Made by a program: the position numbers and the translations under genes. A stretch of DNA of 64,000 bases from Rhodobiaceae bacterium (lineage in GTDB: Bacteria > Pseudomonadota > Alphaproteobacteria > RS24). The DNA is taken from contig JAHEGN010000004.1 of assembly GCA_024645085.1 (NCBI GenBank), forward strand, positions 28,748 to 92,747, given 5' to 3'. The notes under the pieces were generated by a model. The model saw only the letters and a program-made list of their open reading frames with translations, had not been told where the DNA came from and did no database searches. This document shows positions 17,872-26,445 of the stretch, one piece after another; position 1 is the first letter of the stretch, and each line of letters opens with the position of its first letter.

Positions 17872-19644
17872 TTAGCTAACCAAAGCCTCAAGACCAATGT
17901 CATCGAGCATGTCATTACCGGCTTTCACCGAGGTCGCTAGCCCACCGCATTGCGACAATAGGTTATGCGCAAAGAATTGTGCCGTCGCCATTTTGCGCTG
18001 AGCAAACTGAGGATTAACCGTCTGTTGCGTCACCGCATAAGCGCCGCGCGCCAAATAATGCCCGCCCGCAGTCAGCGCGAATAAGCGCAAATAAGGCGTA
18101 GCTCCGGCCAGCACATCCATTGGCTTGCCGTCTTTCATCAGCCATTCGGTGGTTTCTTCCAATATTGAAATCGCATCGCCCAGCTTATCGGCGACATCAA
18201 CCAGCACCGGATTATTCGACTGGCGACACACCTCTGCCGTCTCGCGCATTTCGCCAATATAGTCGCGAACCACCTTGCCATTGCCCAAAGGCAATTTACG
18301 ACCGACCAAATCAAGCGCCTGAATACCATTGGTGCCTTCGTAAATCGTCAAGATGCGTGCGTCACGCGCATGTTGTGCAGCGCCCGTTTCTTCAATGAAG
18401 CCCATGCCACCATGCACTTGCACACCAATCGCCGCCACTTCATTGGCAATATCAGTGCTGAACGCTTTTGAGATGGGCGTTAGCAAATCATTACGGGCGC
18501 GGGCCGCCTCGTCATTCTCGCTATGCGCTAAATCAGCAGCGACGCCATTTTCATAGCAAATCCCACGCGCCGCATCTGTCAGGGCACGCATGGTCATTAA
18601 CATGCGGCGCACATCTGGATGATGGATGATCTCAACCGCTTCATTATCGTCTTTGCCCGCCCCGGGCTTGCGGCCCTGCTTGCGCTCCAGCGCATAGGCC
18701 AGTGCGTGTTGAGTGGCGCGTTCGGCCACGCCGACGCCCTGCAAACCAACATGCAGGCGGGCATTATTCATCATGGTGAACATGCAAGCCATGCCGCGAT
18801 TTTCGGCGCCAATCAACCACCCAGTTGCGCCACCCTCTTCACCAAAAGCCATGACACAAGTTGGGCTGGCGTGAATCCCCATTTTTTCTTCAAGACCAAT
18901 ACATTTGGCATCATTGCGCGCCCCCAGTGAGCCATCGTCATTGACAAAGAATTTCGGCACCAGAAATAGCGAAATACCTTTTGTGCCTTCTGGCGCGCCC
19001 GGGGTGCGGGCCAATACCAGATGAATAATGTTTTCCGCCATATCATGGTCGCCATAGGTAATATAAATTTTTGTACCGGTAATTTTATAGCTGCCATCAT
19101 CTTGCGGCTCGGCTTTGGCGCGAATATTGCCAACATCGGAACCGGCGTGAGATTCGGTCAAATTCATCGTTGCCGACCATTCGCCTGATACTACTTTATG
19201 CAAATATTTTTGCTTCTGCTCGTCAGAGGCATGCGCCGCCAAAGCTTCCATACCGCCGTTTGACAACATTGGGCATAATTGAAAGCCGATATTGGCATTC
19301 ATCATTTCGGTAACGGCATTTGACAAAGCCAAAGGCAAGCCCTGCCCGCCATATTCAACCGGTGCTGCCAAAGTAGGCCAGCCGCCCTCGACATATTGCT
19401 TATAGGCCTGTTTGAAACTTTCCGGCACGGTAACGCCATCGGCCCCTAATTGGGCACCCTTTTGATCACCATCCCAACTGATAGGCGCAACCACATTATC
19501 AGCCAATTTGGCCGCCTCATCGAGAATGGCGTCGATCAAATCATCTGATAAATCTTCATATTTGCCGCCCGCTATCAGCCGTTCAAAGCCAGCTTCTTGC
19601 ATCAGGGCAAAACGAATTTCGTCGACGGGGGCCTTATAAGTCAT
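17872..19644 (-). CDS. Acyl-CoA dehydrogenase, long form (DmdC-like)
   Basis: FAD-dependent acyl-CoA dehydrogenase of 590 residues with the extra C-terminal domain of the long subgroup. The N-terminus MTYKAPVDEIRFAL, the flavin-contact stretch MNLTESHAGSDVG and the late YEGTNGIQALDL, whose Glu is the usual catalytic base, are all present. The subgroup includes 3-methylmercaptopropionyl-CoA dehydrogenase (DmdC) of the marine DMSP demethylation pathway as well as fatty acyl-CoA enzymes; no dmd genes are adjacent, so the substrate stays open. The start at 19644 is favoured because GGAGA lies directly upstream and would be coding if the TTG 12 bp earlier were used. Confidence 0.9.
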   Translation of the reverse strand: MTYKAPVDEIRFALMQEAGFERLIAGGKYEDLSDDLIDAILDEAAKLADNVVAPISWDGDQKGAQLGADGVTVPESFKQAYKQYVEGGWPTLAAPVEYGGQGLPLALSNAVTEMMNANIGFQLCPMLSNGGMEALAAHASDEQKQKYLHKVVSGEWSATMNLTESHAGSDVGNIRAKAEPQDDGSYKITGTKIYITYGDHDMAENIIHLVLARTPGAPEGTKGISLFLVPKFFVNDDGSLGARNDAKCIGLEEKMGIHASPTCVMAFGEEGGATGWLIGAENRGMACMFTMMNNARLHVGLQGVGVAERATQHALAYALERKQGRKPGAGKDDNEAVEIIHHPDVRRMLMTMRALTDAARGICYENGVAADLAHSENDEAARARNDLLTPISKAFSTDIANEVAAIGVQVHGGMGFIEETGAAQHARDARILTIYEGTNGIQALDLVGRKLPLGNGKVVRDYIGEMRETAEVCRQSNNPVLVDVADKLGDAISILEETTEWLMKDGKPMDVLAGATPYLRLFALTAGGHYLARGAYAVTQQTVNPQFAQRKMATAQFFAHNLLSQCGGLATSVKAGNDMLDDIGLEALVS

Positions 19645-19747
19645 GGTTTTCTCCAATTTACGCGGTTAGGCTATATTACGGTGAAACACGCGCCATGCAA
19701 ATCATTGTATTTGTGTCATTTCGCCCCACACGAGAAAGGCTATCGAC

Positions 19748-20367
19748 ATGCATATACAGCGTCAAAACGGCTTCGGATTAGCAAAACCGGCTTTAAAATT
19801 TTGGCTGTTGGGCGTGATACTGGCCAGCATTGCCTTATCTATCAGTGTTTTCTCAGCCCCGCTGGAAATTTCGACCTGGCAGCATTGGGCTCGCTATACG
19901 GCGCGCCTCTCTTTTATATTTTTCCTCATCACCTATAGGCCGCGCCGCTTTACCAACTTTACGACACATCAATCACTCGTTTCTTGCGCCGCCACAGGCG
20001 CAATAGTGGCCTTAGTTTTGCCCTCGCTCATACAATTCATCTAGCCGCATTGGTGATTTATCTGCGCCTCAGCCCAGAACCCTTGGATATGGCGACAGTC
20101 ATCGTCGGTGGCGGCGCCTATGTCGCTATGTTTGCCAAGTGGGCCAGCTCATCCGATGCCACTATTCGTTGGCTCGGTCAGAATCGTTGGCGGCAGCTGC
20201 ACAAATTCGGTCTGCACTATCTCGCCTTTGTTTTCGTCTTTACGTACAGCAGCGGACAGTTTGGCGCCGAACCAGCTCCCATCATCTTACCGATTTTGAT
20301 TTGGTTGGCGATTCTGTTACGATTAATGATGTTTCTAACGCAATTTCGAAAAGGCAAACCGGCATGA
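19748..20367 (+). pseudogene. Ferric reductase-like membrane protein, frameshifted
   Basis: The first frame from ATG 19748 encodes two membrane segments and TARLSFIFFL. The family sequence then continues one frame lower: APLYQLYDTSITRFLRRHRRN followed by GLSFALAHTIHLAAL and LHKFGLHYLAFVF, with the paired histidines expected for haem binding. A single missing base near the GG at 19938-19939 explains the switch; adding one G gives a continuous family-like protein of about 206 residues. It may be a true pseudogene or a sequencing error. Its final TGA overlaps the ATG of the next gene (ATGA), which argues that the frame was functional until recently. Confidence 0.75.
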
Positions 20368-21059
20368 GCGCAGCAGCAATGATTTCCATCACCGACCGTA
20401 TCGCAACGCTAACCATGGACGATGGCAAAGCCAATGCCTTTGGATTTGACATGATGGCCGCCCTTAACAGCTGTCTTGATGAAGCTGAAAAGGCCGCCGA
20501 TGTAATTATTTTAACTGGACGGCCTGGCATTATGTGTGCCGGATTTGATTTGAAAGTGATGAAAAATGCCCCTGAGAAGGCGACCGAAATGGTGCGCTTG
20601 GGCGGCGAATTGCTTTTGCGCCTATTTAGCAGCAAACAGCCGATTATCATTGCCGCCCCCGGTCACGGCATTGCCGCCGGTGGTTTATTAATGCTGGCCG
20701 CTGATTATCGTATCGCGGCGGCTGGTGACGCGCGTTTTGGCTTAAATGAAACCGCTATCGGCATGGTTTTGCCACCATTTGGCATGGATTTGGCGCGGTT
20801 TAAGCTGAATAATCAATTCTTGGACGCCGCCGTTGTCGGGGCCACCCTTTATTTGCCTGAAGAGGCAGTAAACATTGGTTACGTCGACCAAGTTGTTGCA
20901 GCGGACCAATTGATGGATTGCGCGCTAGAAAAAGCCAAAGCCATGCAGCAATTGGATTTAACTGCCTTTGCCGGCAATAAGAAAATTATTCGTGGCGCCA
21001 TGATTGAAAAAATCGCCGCCGATTTGGCTTCTGGCAAGGGTCTCAAAGTCAGCGTTTAA
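20364..21059 (+). CDS. Crotonase/enoyl-CoA hydratase family protein
   Basis: A 231-residue crotonase-fold protein. Oxyanion-hole segments are TGRPGIMCAGFDLKVM and GHGIAAGGLLMLAADYRI, with a candidate acidic residue in GLNETAIGM. The usual second-glutamate region is replaced by VLPPFGMDLARF, so classical hydratase chemistry is not assured. Relatives with this DDGKANA start are annotated generally as enoyl-CoA hydratase family. The ATG at 20364 overlaps the end of the ferric-reductase-like gene by 4 bp; a longer frame upstream belongs to that gene's overlap and lacks similarity. Confidence 0.88.
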   Translation: MSAAAMISITDRIATLTMDDGKANAFGFDMMAALNSCLDEAEKAADVIILTGRPGIMCAGFDLKVMKNAPEKATEMVRLGGELLLRLFSSKQPIIIAAPGHGIAAGGLLMLAADYRIAAAGDARFGLNETAIGMVLPPFGMDLARFKLNNQFLDAAVVGATLYLPEEAVNIGYVDQVVAADQLMDCALEKAKAMQQLDLTAFAGNKKIIRGAMIEKIAADLASGKGLKVSV

Positions 21060-21072
21060 AACATAATCTAGA

Positions 21073-21095
21073 AAATTAAGTTACTTTCTTAATTT
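21073..21095. terminator. AT-rich convergent hairpin
   Basis: An 8-bp stem AAATTAAG / CTTAATTT (21073-21080 and 21088-21095) with a 7-nt loop lies between the crotonase gene and the convergent transporter gene, overlapping the transporter stop, and is followed on the plus strand by a run of T (21100-21105). It could end transcription from the plus side; the weak AT stem lowers confidence. Confidence 0.35.
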
Positions 21096-22522
21096 ACTGT
21101 TTTTTCGGCCAATTTTTCTTTAACAACCGATACGTTTGTATTGTGTTGCAGGCGCGTAATATTATAGCGGCTGATCATCATTAAGGCGCATAAATAGCAA
21201 ATCACCTGCACCGGCACAGCCATAAACACGACGTTAAAAATGACACTTTCATCGACTTGATCGGGACGTGCGCCGGGCGGTAATTTGGCCAATGTCAAAA
21301 TTAGACCCGAAATCATAATGCCAAGACCGGAAACCATTTTGCCGGCGAAATTACGGGCGGCAAAAATCACCCCCTCGCTGCGCCTTGTGGTGCTGGCCGC
21401 GCTATCTTCGACGACATCGGCCATCATTGCGCCGAACAGTATGGAAAACACAATAATCGCGCACACTTCGATTAGATTGTGAGCGAAGAGCAATGGTAAA
21501 AGCCTCGGGTCGCCATTCACCGGCACAATATCCAGAAGGCGCCCGATTAACATCAGCGGCCCAAAGCTGATAACAAATAGGAAACTGCCCATAGCAGCGC
21601 GCTTTTTATCGAATTTACGCCCCAAAAGCCGCGCCACAGGAACCGCCGTCACCGCCGCAATTAATTGCAAGACCGTCAGAACGCCGAGGTTTTCCGCAGT
21701 CAGCCCCCATAAAAAGGTCGAGAAGAAAACACTGAGTGTGGCTTGAAGCCCAGCTGCCGTGCCGGAAAAAATCGACGCGATAAACAAAGCCTGAAACGAC
21801 CGATTGCGGAAAGTCTCGCGCAATTCTTTAATCGCAATACTCAGCGTTGTTGCGTCACGCTTGGCCGGTACGTGCAGGCGGGCAATGTTTTTATGAGTGC
21901 CCAACGATGACGCCAACATGCCGAAAAACATTAGGCTGGCGGCGGCAATACCGTAATAGCCAAAACCTTGCGCCTGAAATATGCCATTGCCGTCACCGCG
22001 ATCCGTCAGAAACACGGTATAGGCCAATATGGCCATGCCAATGCCGCCAATCCAGCCGAACATATAGCGCAGGCTCATCAGCCCGGTGCGCTCGTCATAG
22101 TCATCACTTAATTCAGAAATCAGTGCCGTATTCGGCACTTCGAAAAATGTCAAAAACATGCGAATGGAAATCGCCATAACGATGAGGAAGATAAATAATA
22201 AAGTCTCATCACCAACAACCGCCGCCGGTGGGTTCCACAAAAACGCATAGCTCAAACAAATCGGGATAATTGAAGCATACATAAACGGATGGCGCCGCCC
22301 CCATCGTGAGCGCCAATTGTCAGAAATATAGCCAATAATAGGGTCAGAGATTGCATCGACAACAATTGCAATGGCAATCGCGGCGCTGGCTAAAACATGC
22401 GGCAGACCAAGAACCTGAGCGTAGAAAATCAACAAGAAGAAATTAAACCCATTGTCTTTTATGCCATAGGGCGCTGACCCAAGCCCATAAAAGAATTTTG
22501 TACTGCGATTTAAGTGAGACAT
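21089..22522 (-). CDS. MFS transporter, GPH (sugar:cation symporter) type
   Basis: A 477-residue polytopic protein of the glycoside-pentoside-hexuronide (MelB-like) family. It opens with KFFYGLGSAPYGIKDNGFNFFLLIFYAQVLG, here cited only by its family-typical GxG and DN positions (about 9-28), and carries DAISDPIIGYISDN and WRSRWGRRHPFMY in the first cytoplasmic loop. About twelve hydrophobic helices follow. Substrate is unknown; marine relatives are often annotated as sugar or lipid transporters. The start at 22522 is set by AGGAG nine bases upstream. It is transcribed towards the crotonase gene. Confidence 0.88.
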   Translation of the reverse strand: MSHLNRSTKFFYGLGSAPYGIKDNGFNFFLLIFYAQVLGLPHVLASAAIAIAIVVDAISDPIIGYISDNWRSRWGRRHPFMYASIIPICLSYAFLWNPPAAVVGDETLLFIFLIVMAISIRMFLTFFEVPNTALISELSDDYDERTGLMSLRYMFGWIGGIGMAILAYTVFLTDRGDGNGIFQAQGFGYYGIAAASLMFFGMLASSLGTHKNIARLHVPAKRDATTLSIAIKELRETFRNRSFQALFIASIFSGTAAGLQATLSVFFSTFLWGLTAENLGVLTVLQLIAAVTAVPVARLLGRKFDKKRAAMGSFLFVISFGPLMLIGRLLDIVPVNGDPRLLPLLFAHNLIEVCAIIVFSILFGAMMADVVEDSAASTTRRSEGVIFAARNFAGKMVSGLGIMISGLILTLAKLPPGARPDQVDESVIFNVVFMAVPVQVICYLCALMMISRYNITRLQHNTNVSVVKEKLAEKTVN

Positions 22523-22621
22523 TGTGACCAGCTCCTGCAACCAAACGATAGCTTTGATTAATTGCGATGATTTGTAAACCGTGATTGCAAAGCTCAGCCG
22601 ATTGGGTTTACGCTAAGGCCC

Positions 22622-23065
22622 ATGACACAATCGACACAGACATCTCAGCCCACTCAGACCGAGCTCTCGCAAGAACAAATCGACGGTTTTGGCGATATGG
22701 TGCAATTCACCAAGACGCTTGGCGTGGTCATTGAAAGCGCCAGCCAAACTGAGATTATTGGTCGGCTTCCCATCACCCGCGCCTTGACCAATCATACGCC
22801 AAATGTGCATGGCGGCGCGATCATGTCGTTGGGCGATGCGTTGGGCGCTATTGGGGCGTTTTTGAACATGCCAGAGGGCGCTGCTGGAACAACCACGATT
22901 GAAAGCAAAACCAATTTCATCAAACCAGCCATGGATGGCGATACGCTTATCGGTGTCAGCACGCCCCTGTCGCGTGGTCGCCGCCTGTCGGTCTGGCAAA
23001 CTGAAATCACCCGTGGCGATGGCGAACGCGTCGCCATGGTCACGCAAACTCAAATCTATTTATAA
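22622..23065 (+). CDS. PaaI family thioesterase (hotdog fold)
   Basis: A 147-residue hotdog-fold protein. The active-site region VHGGAIMSLGDALGAIGA (about 60-77) and the strand GTTTIESKTNFIKPA are typical of PaaI/YigI-type acyl-CoA thioesterases, which release CoA from aromatic or medium-chain acyl groups. It is the first gene of a plus-strand group running to 26429 and is 18 bp ahead of the ABM-domain gene. An overlapping minus-strand frame of similar length shows no family features. Confidence 0.85.
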   Translation: MTQSTQTSQPTQTELSQEQIDGFGDMVQFTKTLGVVIESASQTEIIGRLPITRALTNHTPNVHGGAIMSLGDALGAIGAFLNMPEGAAGTTTIESKTNFIKPAMDGDTLIGVSTPLSRGRRLSVWQTEITRGDGERVAMVTQTQIYL

Positions 23066-23083
23066 TCAACAAAGGAATTTATT

Positions 23084-23377
23084 ATGTCAGTCATGGTTAG
23101 TGTTACTTTTCAATTCAAACCCGAAGCCGCCGAAATGGCGCTTGAAGGGCTCAAGCAAGCCCTGCCAGAAACCCGCGCCTTCGCCGGTTGCGAGCGGGTC
23201 GATTCTTATTATGAAGCAGCAACCCACACATTGCTGTTGATTGAATTATGGGACAAGTCCGAAAGCCAGCAAGCCTATCTCGGCTGGCGGGCTGAAACCG
23301 GCGCGCTCAACGCAATGGCCGATGCCATGGCGGCGGCGCCGGTGTTCACCACTTACGATATTCGCGAAGACATTTAA
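23084..23377 (+). CDS. Antibiotic biosynthesis monooxygenase (ABM) domain protein
   Basis: A 97-residue dimeric alpha+beta barrel protein. The pattern VTFQFKPEAAEMALEGLK, then TRAFAGCERVDSYYEA and LLLIELWDKSESQQAYLGWR matches the ABM/YgiN fold, used by cofactor-free monooxygenases and related small enzymes. The specific reaction is not known. AAAGGA precedes the ATG. It is spaced 18 bp behind the thioesterase and ends just before an inverted repeat. Confidence 0.85.
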   Translation: MSVMVSVTFQFKPEAAEMALEGLKQALPETRAFAGCERVDSYYEAATHTLLLIELWDKSESQQAYLGWRAETGALNAMADAMAAAPVFTTYDIREDI

Positions 23378-23382
23378 CGGCT

Positions 23383-23414
23383 AAGCGGTCGGCCGGATTT
23401 TAGGTCGACCGCTT
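23383..23414 (+). terminator. Hairpin after the ABM gene
   Basis: A perfect 9-bp stem AAGCGGTCG / CGACCGCTT (23383-23391 and 23406-23414) with a 14-nt loop lies 5 bp after the ABM stop. No T-tract follows, so it may be a weak or factor-assisted terminator, or an mRNA 3'-end stabiliser. The rest of the 202 bp up to tRNA-Lys shows nothing else I can support. Confidence 0.4.
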
Positions 23415-23579
23415 CTGTCACTACAAAGATAATATTTATCGGTTGCTCGCTGGCCAGTTGAGAGATGTGATTGCCCGGCACGACCAGTCTTGTTGCCGAT
23501 TGCATAAGCGTTTGCCTATGACCAACTAATCAGCTTGTGCGGGAACAGCCACACTACATAAAATTAAAATTTATAGAAT

Positions 23580-23655
23580 TGGTGAGCCCGGAAGGATTCG
23601 AACCTTCGACCCACTGATTAAAAGTCAGTTGCTCTACCACCTGAGCTACGGGCCC
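23580..23655 (-). tRNA. tRNA-Lys (anticodon TTT)
   Basis: A 76-nt cloverleaf on the minus strand. Acceptor GGGCCCG pairs with CGGGCTC, with one G-T pair; the D arm is GTAGCTCAGGTGGTAGAGC, the anticodon loop CTTTTAA reads TTT, the T arm is GGTTCGAATCC, discriminator A and an encoded CCA end. The 226 bp from here to the thioesterase gene at 23882 hold no further gene; three copies of an 8-bp GCCGCAAT word (two direct, one inverted) occur there. Confidence 0.97.
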
Positions 23656-23881
23656 ACTGCGACTGTGTATAGTTGATGCTTTGCCGCATTACTAGTCCCT
23701 TTTATCGACTTTTTTCAGCCGCAATGTCGCAGTGTGAAAACCGTCATTGCACCGCCTGAATTTTGCATGAGCAAATTACATTGCGGCAGGCGGCTAGCGG
23801 AAAATCATTGTCGAGCCGCAATAGCGCTTGCTTTTTGTCATGCTTTATTTCTATTGTCGGGCAGTTTTAACGGGGCGGATA

Positions 23882-24316
23882 ATGGCGGAAATACCACAAC
23901 AATTAGCCGGATTTACAACTTGGGGCGATGGCGAGCCTTTTGAGGATAAATCTGGCCCGTTTTTTATGCGGCTGAATGATCCAAGCCATGGGCATTTGTC
24001 GGCCATGGTCACCGATGCCTCGCATATGAACGGCGGCGGCTTTTTGCATGGCGGCTTGCTGATGACTTTCGCCGATTACGCGCTTTTTGTCATCGCCTAT
24101 GATCAATTGGATGGCACCCATGCCGTGACCGTTTCCTGCCAGACTGAATTCCTCGCCAGCACTGGCGAGATTGGCGAAATTCTGCACGCCACGGGCACAG
24201 TAACGCGCAACACGCGCAGTTTGATTTTCATCCGTGGACAGATTAATATGGCGTCTGATCCGAATAAAATTTTGACGACGTTTAGTGGCATTATTAAACG
24301 CGTCGGTAATAAATAG
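23882..24316 (+). CDS. PaaI family thioesterase (hotdog fold), second copy
   Basis: A 144-residue hotdog thioesterase distinct from that at 22622. It has the motif GGGFLHGGLLMTFADYALFVIA (cited by HGG and the Asp of FADYA) and AVTVSCQTEFLAS. The ATG at 23882 is preferred: upstream in-frame codons form a cysteine-containing, hydrophobic stretch with no family counterpart. It lies 8 bp ahead of the MAPEG gene, beginning a tight four-gene run (thioesterase, MAPEG, dioxygenase, amidotransferase). The acyl substrate is unknown. Confidence 0.83.
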   Translation: MAEIPQQLAGFTTWGDGEPFEDKSGPFFMRLNDPSHGHLSAMVTDASHMNGGGFLHGGLLMTFADYALFVIAYDQLDGTHAVTVSCQTEFLASTGEIGEILHATGTVTRNTRSLIFIRGQINMASDPNKILTTFSGIIKRVGNK

Positions 24317-24324
24317 GAGTTATT

Positions 24325-24726
24325 ATGTTTGACTATTCATTGACCGGTCTTGTGACCCTGCTCACCCTTTTGGTGTACATTAAAACAGCCTTTGATGTCG
24401 GCGGTGCCCGCGCCCGCCACAATACGCCGGCGCCCGCCATGTCGGGCCCGGAAGAGCTCAATCGCTATATTCGCGTGCAGGCCAATACGCTGGAAACCAT
24501 GATGATTTTCTTTCCGGCCCTATGGCTATTTGCGCTGACCATTTCAGATATTTATGCCGCCGCTATTGGCATTCTTTATCCCATCAGCCGGATTTTCTAT
24601 GCCCGCCGTTATCAAGCCGGTGAAAACCGTGGCCGCGCCTTTACTGTTGGCTTTATGGCCACCAATGTGCTGATTGCTGGCGCCCTGATTGGTCTGGCCC
24701 ATGCGGCCTATGCAATTTATAGCTGA
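24325..24726 (+). CDS. MAPEG family membrane protein
   Basis: A 133-residue protein with four membrane helices of the MAPEG (membrane-associated, eicosanoid and glutathione metabolism) superfamily. The signature is RYIRVQANTLETMMIFFPALW, given here by its R-x-Q-x-NTLE core at about 49-56. Bacterial members are thought to be glutathione-dependent transferases or peroxidases, but most are uncharacterised. A strong AGGAG site precedes the ATG. It is 8 bp after a thioesterase and 7 bp before the TauD-like dioxygenase. Confidence 0.88.
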   Translation: MFDYSLTGLVTLLTLLVYIKTAFDVGGARARHNTPAPAMSGPEELNRYIRVQANTLETMMIFFPALWLFALTISDIYAAAIGILYPISRIFYARRYQAGENRGRAFTVGFMATNVLIAGALIGLAHAAYAIYS

Positions 24727-24733
24727 GGATTAA

Positions 24734-25576
24734 ATGAGCAAGATTGCGCTTACCCCTCTCACCGGCTCTTGCGGGGCTGAGTTATCTGGCGTTGACTTGG
24801 CGCATTTGAGCGATGAGGACTTCGCGCAAATTCATCAGGCTTGGCTTGATTACGGCGCTGTTTTTATCCGCGACCAAGATATTGAGCTTGAAACGCTGGT
24901 GGCATTTGGCAAACGGTTTGGCAATCTTGAGGTTCATCCGATTGTTGATGGCCTATCCGATGCGCCGGAAATCACCCGCGTGTTAAAACCAGCCGGTGAA
25001 AGCGCCTCTTTTGGCACTGGCTGGCACAGCGACAATACGTTTTTTGAAAAACCCTCCATGGGCTCCGTGCTCTATGGCAAAACCATTCCGCCCTATGGCG
25101 GCGATACTTTATTTGCCAATCAATATCGCGCCTATGAGACCCTCAGCGACGGCTTGAAACACACGCTGGATGGCATGATGGCGGTGCATTCAGCCAGCCA
25201 TGCTTATACAGTGGCTGGCACGCAGGAAAAATACGATAAGAAAACCGCGATCACCTATACATGGAGCGACTCCATTATGGATGAAGTGATTCATCCGGTG
25301 GTCCGCACCCACCCTGAAACTGGACGCAAAGCATTATTTGTCAATGATATGTTTACTCTGCGTTTTGATGGCATGAGCAAAGAAGACAGCCAGCCGCTCT
25401 TGCAATATTTGTTCCATCATTGTGTGAAGCCAGATTTCTGCTGTCGCTTCCGATGGAGCGAAAATGCCGTGGCCCTATGGGATAATCGCGCTGTTCAGCA
25501 TTATGCAACCGACGATTATCAAGCTTTTGAGCGCCTGATGTATCGGGTGACCATTGAAGGCGACAAACCGGCCTAG
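24734..25576 (+). CDS. TauD/TfdA family Fe(II)/2-oxoglutarate dioxygenase
   Basis: A 280-residue non-haem iron dioxygenase. The facial triad is H98-x-D100 (GWHSDNTF) with the distal H256 (AVQHYATDDY), and R271 is the likely 2-oxoglutarate anchor. The TFxxxPxxGSVLYG and PPYGGDTLFANQ segments match TauD and TfdA. Relatives release sulfite from taurine or cleave ether and other bonds; the true substrate cannot be told. No tauABC transporter is nearby, but the next gene is a class I amidotransferase 19 bp away. Confidence 0.92.
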   Translation: MSKIALTPLTGSCGAELSGVDLAHLSDEDFAQIHQAWLDYGAVFIRDQDIELETLVAFGKRFGNLEVHPIVDGLSDAPEITRVLKPAGESASFGTGWHSDNTFFEKPSMGSVLYGKTIPPYGGDTLFANQYRAYETLSDGLKHTLDGMMAVHSASHAYTVAGTQEKYDKKTAITYTWSDSIMDEVIHPVVRTHPETGRKALFVNDMFTLRFDGMSKEDSQPLLQYLFHHCVKPDFCCRFRWSENAVALWDNRAVQHYATDDYQAFERLMYRVTIEGDKPA

Positions 25577-25595
25577 CCACAACACAGGATTTTCA

Positions 25596-26429
25596 ATGCA
25601 GCGTTTTCTGGTACTCGACGGCTATGACCGGGCCGGTCGTGCAGGGTTAATCGAAGCCGGTGCCACATTGGCTGGCGCGCTGTATCGTGATTTGGTGGCG
25701 ACCTATCGCCCAATGGCGCAGATAGATATTCTTCATCCGGCCGATACTGACGCCAGCCTTCCCGATTTATCGGCCTATGACGCCATGTTTTGGACTGGTT
25801 CCAGCCTCACAATTTATGACGATGTGCCCGCCGTCACCCGACAAATCGAACTGGCCCGCGCCGCCTTTCGGCTTGGCATTCCGGCCTTTGGCTCATGTTG
25901 GGCCTTGCAATTGGCCAGTGTTGCCGCTGGTGGCAGTTGTCGCAAAAACCCCAAGGGCCGCGAATTTGGCCTGACGCGACAACTCAGCCTGACGCCAGCC
26001 GGTCGCCAGCATCCCGTTTTAGCCGGACGCGACGCGCCTTATTGTGGCTTTACCAGCCATTTTGATGAAGTCGAAAGCCTGCCCAACGGCACGGAAATAT
26101 TGGTCACCAATCAAGCGACAAAAGTTCAAGGGGCCGAAATCCATTTTGAAAATGGCCGTTTCTTTGCCTTACAATATCATCCGGAATATGATTTTTCAGA
26201 AATTGCGGCGCTGGCTAAATTCCGCGGCCAAGGGCTCATCGCTGAGGGTTTTGTCGACGGCCAAGCTGGTTTAGATAATTATATCAACGGCTGTCAGCAG
26301 CTCAGTGAATCGCCAAATGACGAGGGCTTAAGAGCGCATTTTGCCGCCACAGATGATGTTTTGCAGGCGGCGCGCAAACATAATGAAATTATTCATTGGC
26401 TCAACCTTCATTTTCCTATCACCAATTAG
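25596..26429 (+). CDS. Class I glutamine amidotransferase family protein
   Basis: A 277-residue GATase class I domain protein. The nucleophile is C101 in GSCWALQLAS, with H195 and E197 in QYHPEYD completing the triad. It differs from GMP synthase in lacking a synthetase domain and resembles the free-standing GATase1-like proteins annotated as glutamine amidotransferases or gamma-glutamyl hydrolases. The ATG at 25596 gives MQRFLVLDGYDRAG, the natural N-terminal strand. It ends the plus-strand run and is convergent with tgt 16 bp away. Confidence 0.88.
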   Translation: MQRFLVLDGYDRAGRAGLIEAGATLAGALYRDLVATYRPMAQIDILHPADTDASLPDLSAYDAMFWTGSSLTIYDDVPAVTRQIELARAAFRLGIPAFGSCWALQLASVAAGGSCRKNPKGREFGLTRQLSLTPAGRQHPVLAGRDAPYCGFTSHFDEVESLPNGTEILVTNQATKVQGAEIHFENGRFFALQYHPEYDFSEIAALAKFRGQGLIAEGFVDGQAGLDNYINGCQQLSESPNDEGLRAHFAATDDVLQAARKHNEIIHWLNLHFPITN

Positions 26430-26445
26430 GGGCGATTAAGGCCGG

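Noticed and set aside
23718..23822. Three GCCGCAAT words near tRNA-Lys as attachment site or repeat
   Set aside because: Only 8 bp, mixed orientation, and no integrase or duplicated tRNA end.
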